Origin: JAFGQU01 sp964483625
GTDB lineage: Bacteria; Omnitrophota; Gorgyraeia; Duberdicusellales; 4484-171
Direction of reading: 5' to 3'
Assembly: GCA_964483625.1 (NCBI GenBank)
Contig: CAZABB010000041.1
Location: 1-15,380 of the forward strand
DNA length: 15,380 bases
A model generated the notes under the pieces. The model was not told the origin of the DNA. It ran no database searches and worked only from the letters and a program-made list of their open reading frames with translations. Of the stretch, positions 12,343 to 15,380 are shown in pieces (position 1 is the stretch's first letter; every line of letters begins with the position of its first letter). Position numbers and translations under genes: made by a program.

Positions 12343-13749
12343 ATGAAACGGTGGTTATTTTGTATTCTGCTGATACCGTTGCCGTTATGCGCGGCGACGA
12401 TCGGCGACAATATTGAATATTCCGGATATTTCAAAACCGAAACCTGGATAAAAAATTATAATGATGAAGGCAACCTTTCTTTATCGTCATGGAAGAATAC
12501 CATTGATGTCGCTTTGCAGTACCGAATGGCTGACGATTGGGTTTTTTTCTTCCATCCGCGATATTTCTATGATGCCGCGTACAGTTTCCGTACGGATTTC
12601 AATGGGAACTACGATGCAAATCAGGCGAAAATGGGCAATACGCAGCGTACCGAATGGTTACGGGACTGTTACCTCGATTACACCTCGCCGCAACTGGATG
12701 TGCGAATGGGAAAACAGCAGGTTGTCTGGGGAATGGCCGACGGAATACCTCTTCTTGACCGGGTTATGCCCTTTAATCTCTCCTATTACTGGTTACCTGA
12801 TTTTGCCGATATTCGTATTCCGTTGTGGATGCTGAAGGCCGAGTTCTCACCGAAGATCGATTCTACATTGCAACTATTGGTCATACCGGATTTTGAAGCA
12901 TCCCGTTCCGCTCCGGCGAACGCCCCGTTTGCGTTTAAATCGTTCAACGATTTTGATTCCTTTAGAAACTTCAATGCAGCGCTGGGAGGAACGGCAAATG
13001 TCCAGTTGTACCGTCCGCCCAAGCAGTTTGAAAATTCACGGGTGGGTTTACGCTGGCGGTCAATGGTCGGCAGTACCGAATATACGTTGAACTGGCTTTA
13101 CGGATATTCCACCAGTGCCTACACCTATACGGATTCTTTTGTGCCTACGGCAAATCCCTTTGACCCGCCGTTTATCGGTGATTATACCTTCTCCCGCCGG
13201 CATAAACTGATGCAGATGATGGGTTTTTCGTTCAATCGCAGCTTTGTCGAATCGGGGCCGCTGGAAGGCTGGACAGTCCGCGGCGAATTTGCGTATCTTA
13301 AAGACGAACCTACCTATTATGGCACCGAAGGAAGCCGTCAGGCGACCGAGGCCAGCGATAAATATGCCTATGTGCTGGGATTCGATAAGAACATGTTTAC
13401 GAATTGGCTGTTTTCTGTGCAATTCGCCCAATTTATTCATGAAGACGGCGATCGTCCGGGGAATCTCCAGATATTAAATGCCTATACTTATGGCACCATG
13501 GAGAAAATAGAGAACACGGTCACATTGAAAATTGCGACCGATTTCTTCCACGAACGTCTCAAACCAGAGGTGCTTATTATCTATGGCGACGACAATGACG
13601 GTCGGGTTTCGTTTAAGACAAAATACGAATTGCGCGATAATATCTGGTTGACGTTAGGGTATCATCATTTCTGGGGAGGCATCTGGGGTTCCAACGGTCA
13701 GTATCGCAATAATGACCAGATCGTGTTTGAAGCGAAATATACTTTTTAG
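12343..13749 (+). CDS. DUF1302-type outer-membrane beta-barrel protein
   Basis: A 468-residue exported protein. It opens with a signal peptide (MKRWLFCILLIPLPLCAA) and continues with alternating aromatic-rich beta strands to a C-terminal Phe (FEAKYTF), the terminal signature for BAM-dependent insertion. The stretch around residues 120-160 reads MGKQQVVWGMADGIPLLD, then a proline-rich turn and RIPLWMLKAEF. This matches the GxQxVWGExDGLxxxDxxNP pattern of DUF1302 proteins from memory, with Met replacing the usual Glu and a diverged NP. DUF1302 barrels are often encoded beside RND exporters and LolA-like or DUF1329 proteins, as here, and are presumed outer-membrane partners. Function of the family is not firmly established. 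Spacing from the LolA-like gene is 68 bp, without a visible terminator or promoter. Confidence 0.83.
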   Translation: MKRWLFCILLIPLPLCAATIGDNIEYSGYFKTETWIKNYNDEGNLSLSSWKNTIDVALQYRMADDWVFFFHPRYFYDAAYSFRTDFNGNYDANQAKMGNTQRTEWLRDCYLDYTSPQLDVRMGKQQVVWGMADGIPLLDRVMPFNLSYYWLPDFADIRIPLWMLKAEFSPKIDSTLQLLVIPDFEASRSAPANAPFAFKSFNDFDSFRNFNAALGGTANVQLYRPPKQFENSRVGLRWRSMVGSTEYTLNWLYGYSTSAYTYTDSFVPTANPFDPPFIGDYTFSRRHKLMQMMGFSFNRSFVESGPLEGWTVRGEFAYLKDEPTYYGTEGSRQATEASDKYAYVLGFDKNMFTNWLFSVQFAQFIHEDGDRPGNLQILNAYTYGTMEKIENTVTLKIATDFFHERLKPEVLIIYGDDNDGRVSFKTKYELRDNIWLTLGYHHFWGGIWGSNGQYRNNDQIVFEAKYTF

Positions 13750-14142
13750 ATGGATAAGATGAAGGGCCATTTTGAGCAGGGCTTAGGGCTTGAGATTATT
13801 CAGCGTAACAGCGAAGGCGTGATCTTGCGGCTTCCGTTCCGTCAGGATCTGCATAATGCTTTGGGATTTGTCCACGGAGGCGCGATCTGCTCGTTAGCCG
13901 ATACGGCGCTGGCGGTATGCGCATCCGTGGCATTTCCTCAGAGACATTTTTCCACACTGAAACTCACCGTGGAATTCAAACGTCCGGTGCGTACACAGTC
14001 ATTGATTGCTTCGGCCCACATTGTGCGACAACGTACGAATACTTTTTCTGGTGCTGTAGCTGTCGGTGATGATCAAGGAAATACGATCGCCCGGGCCGAG
14101 GGTATTTTTTCTCTCTTGCCTGCGGGAGCGAATTCTCCATGA
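13750..14142 (+). CDS. Hotdog-fold thioesterase (PaaI/4HBT family)
   Basis: A 130-residue single hotdog domain. NALGFVHGGAICSLADTA carries the HGG signature (His42-Gly-Gly) and the catalytic-type Asp51 found in PaaI-like acyl-CoA thioesterases. KLTVEFKRPV matches the family's second conserved strand. Such enzymes hydrolyse acyl-CoA or acyl-ACP thioesters, often aromatic ones. The ATG at 13750 abuts the upstream TAG with no spacer; an in-frame ATG at 13759 is the alternative. Neither has a good ribosome binding site, so translation probably depends on coupling to the barrel gene. It ends in ATGA overlap with rlmN. In the context of a possible polyketide pathway it could release or edit an acyl chain, but a general housekeeping role cannot be excluded. 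Confidence 0.87.
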   Translation: MDKMKGHFEQGLGLEIIQRNSEGVILRLPFRQDLHNALGFVHGGAICSLADTALAVCASVAFPQRHFSTLKLTVEFKRPVRTQSLIASAHIVRQRTNTFSGAVAVGDDQGNTIARAEGIFSLLPAGANSP

Positions 14143-15176
14143 TTGATATCAAGAATTTTACCCGCCGGGAACTGAAAGATATCCTTGCCGAAAAAAGTTA
14201 CCCCCCCTATACTGCCCAGCAGATATTCCAGTGGATGTACCGTCGCCGGGTTGAGGATATCGCGGCGATGAGCAATGTTTCAGGTTCCAACCGCCGCCGC
14301 CTGGCAGAAGAATTCACTTGTTCGCAGGCACCCATTATCCGGAAACAGACCTCAAAAGACGGTACGATGAAATTCCTCATTGGGCTTGAATCGGAGGAGA
14401 CGATTGAAACGGTTCTGATTCCTGAGGGAAAACGCAACACGCTGTGTGTCTCGACGCAAGTCGGGTGCAGCCGGGGCTGTTCATTCTGTGTCAGTGGCAC
14501 GCTGGGGTTAAGGCGCAATCTTTCTGTTTCTGAGATGATCAATCAGTATCTTGCCGTCAGAGACGGCATCCGGCCGCAACCGATTACCAATATTGTCTTT
14601 ATGGGTATCGGTGAACCTCTGGATAATATTGATAATCTCATCAAAACCATCGTGGTGTTACAGGATTCTCACGGCGCGGCTTTTACCGCACGAAAAACGT
14701 GTGTTTCTACGATCGGTATCACCGAGGGTATCGCCCGGCTTACCCGGGAACCGTTACGGGTGAGACTTTCGGTTTCTCTTCATTGTGCCGATGAAAAGAA
14801 ACGCATCAAACTTATGCCGGCAACCAAAAAATACCCGCTGGCCGGTTTGATCCCTCACCTACGGCTTTTTGTCCGGACAAAGAAGATACCGGTTACGTTT
14901 GAATATATCCTGATCGATAAGTTCAATTGCGGCGATGATGATGCCCGCGCGCTTATCCGGTTGGTGAGAAGACTTCCCTGTAAAATAAATCTGATTCCCT
15001 ATAATCGGTCAGAGCATTTTCTCCATATGCCGCCGTCGCACGAAGCCATAGTGCGGTTTCAAAACAGGCTCAAAACCGAAGGTATTACCTGTACGCTTCG
15101 CGCCTCGCGCGGTGCGGATATCGCCGCCGCCTGCGGCCAACTCAAAGCGCAGTTTAAGACCCGGAATAAAAAGTAG
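14139..15176 (+). CDS. rlmN: Dual-specificity 23S rRNA/tRNA adenine-C2 methyltransferase RlmN
   Basis: A 345-residue radical SAM enzyme that methylates C2 of A2503 in 23S rRNA and A37 of certain tRNAs. The cluster motif is Cys110-x3-Cys114-x2-Cys117 (GCSRGCSFCVSGTLG), preceded by Cys103 in TLCVSTQVGC. FMGIGEPLDN follows, then CVSTIG and LSVSLHCADEKKR. Near the C-terminus RASRGADIAAACGQL carries Cys332, the methyl-carrying cysteine. The N-terminal DNA/RNA-binding-like segment (YPPYTAQQIFQWMYRR) is typical. Length is normal. GGGAG near 14124 precedes the start, and the ATGA overlap couples it to the thioesterase gene. RlmN is housekeeping, so its place at the end of an export operon may only reflect chromosome packing. 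The usual KCAMGC-type residues are partly changed (CSRGC), but all key cysteines are kept. Confidence 0.96.
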   Translation: MIDIKNFTRRELKDILAEKSYPPYTAQQIFQWMYRRRVEDIAAMSNVSGSNRRRLAEEFTCSQAPIIRKQTSKDGTMKFLIGLESEETIETVLIPEGKRNTLCVSTQVGCSRGCSFCVSGTLGLRRNLSVSEMINQYLAVRDGIRPQPITNIVFMGIGEPLDNIDNLIKTIVVLQDSHGAAFTARKTCVSTIGITEGIARLTREPLRVRLSVSLHCADEKKRIKLMPATKKYPLAGLIPHLRLFVRTKKIPVTFEYILIDKFNCGDDDARALIRLVRRLPCKINLIPYNRSEHFLHMPPSHEAIVRFQNRLKTEGITCTLRASRGADIAAACGQLKAQFKTRNKK

Positions 15177-15202
15177 GATTTTTGCCCGGTGCACACAAGG
15201 TC

Positions 15203-15230
15203 TTGGTGGCGGGGAGATTTTATGTATAAT
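15203..15230 (+). promoter_or_regulatory. Sigma70-type promoter for the 3'-terminal gene
   Basis: TTGGTG (15203-15208) and TATAAT (15225-15230) are separated by 16 bp, in the 81-bp gap after rlmN. The predicted start is about 20 nt before the next ATG. No clear intrinsic terminator was seen after rlmN. Confidence 0.6.
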
Positions 15231-15257
15231 AGAGGCATTACCTAAAAAAGATACGGG

Positions 15258-15380
15258 ATGAAAGATACTATTTATAAATTGCCCCAACAGTTTCTGCATA
15301 AGATACAAAAGATCCATCCGCAGCGGTTTCCCCGGGTGTGTGAGACGTTTCTGCGTCGTAAGATTCCCGCGTTTCGCATT
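15258..15380 (+). CDS. Probable NOL1/NOP2/Sun-type RNA methyltransferase, N-terminal fragment
   Basis: The frame is open from the ATG at 15258 to the window end, giving 41 residues: it starts MKDTIYKLPQQFLHKIQKIH and ends FLRRKIPAFRI. The LPxxFLxxIQ opening and the final FLRRKIPAFRI resemble the N-terminal segment of RsmB/RsmF-type rRNA cytosine-C5 methyltransferases, where the sequence normally continues to NxLK. Only this weak local similarity supports the call. Its own promoter (15203-15230) and location after rlmN fit an rRNA modification gene. The ribosome binding site is weak (ACGGG). The catalytic domain lies outside the window. Confidence 0.5.
   Translation, partial: MKDTIYKLPQQFLHKIQKIHPQRFPRVCETFLRRKIPAFRI

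Overview
The window looks like a chromosomal segment of an uncultivated Gram-negative bacterium. An outer-membrane beta-barrel, a LolA-like periplasmic protein and an RND exporter imply a double membrane. Base composition is near 50% GC. Short 7-8 bp tandem arrays sit between genes; from memory (not checked) such arrays occur in Omnitrophota-type genomes, so that assignment is tentative. All genes are on the + strand, packed closely and often overlapping.

Region 1 (1-8837) reads as a biosynthetic operon. In order it holds: a 5'-truncated PF04199 cyclase/hydrolase; a TcmN-like polyketide aromatase/cyclase; an MFS transporter; an SDR reductase; a cobalamin-binding-type radical SAM enzyme; an amidohydrolase-2 enzyme; a fold-type IV PLP enzyme; an MtnA-like (eIF2B-fold) isomerase; a half-size paralogue of that isomerase; and a class II aldolase fused to an SCP2-like domain. 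The TcmN-type aromatase/cyclase next to a PF04199 cyclase and an SDR is the usual tailoring set of type II aromatic polyketide clusters. No ketosynthase or ACP is visible, so if the pathway exists its core genes lie upstream.

Region 2 (about 8886-14142) begins with a good sigma70-type promoter overlapping a perfect palindrome. It encodes an MMPL/RND exporter, a LolA-like periplasmic protein, a DUF1302-type outer-membrane barrel and a hotdog thioesterase. This resembles machinery that moves hydrophobic products, such as lipids or polyene pigments, to the outer membrane. RlmN (14139-15176) follows by a 4-nt overlap. A separate promoter then precedes the start of a probable NOL1/NOP2/Sun-type RNA methyltransferase, cut off by the window end.

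Four features stand out. (i) Two composite heptamer arrays in inverted orientation bracket the aromatase-MFS-SDR-radical SAM block; one contains a 29-bp perfect inverted match about 4 kb from its partner. (ii) A repeat-encoded mini-ORF ends in an ATGA overlap with the amidohydrolase start. (iii) An intergenic-type repeat array is read in frame as the linker of the aldolase-SCP2 fusion. (iv) A full-length MtnA-like enzyme is translationally coupled to a half-size paralogue without the catalytic Cys. Every intergenic gap is shorter than 300 bp.
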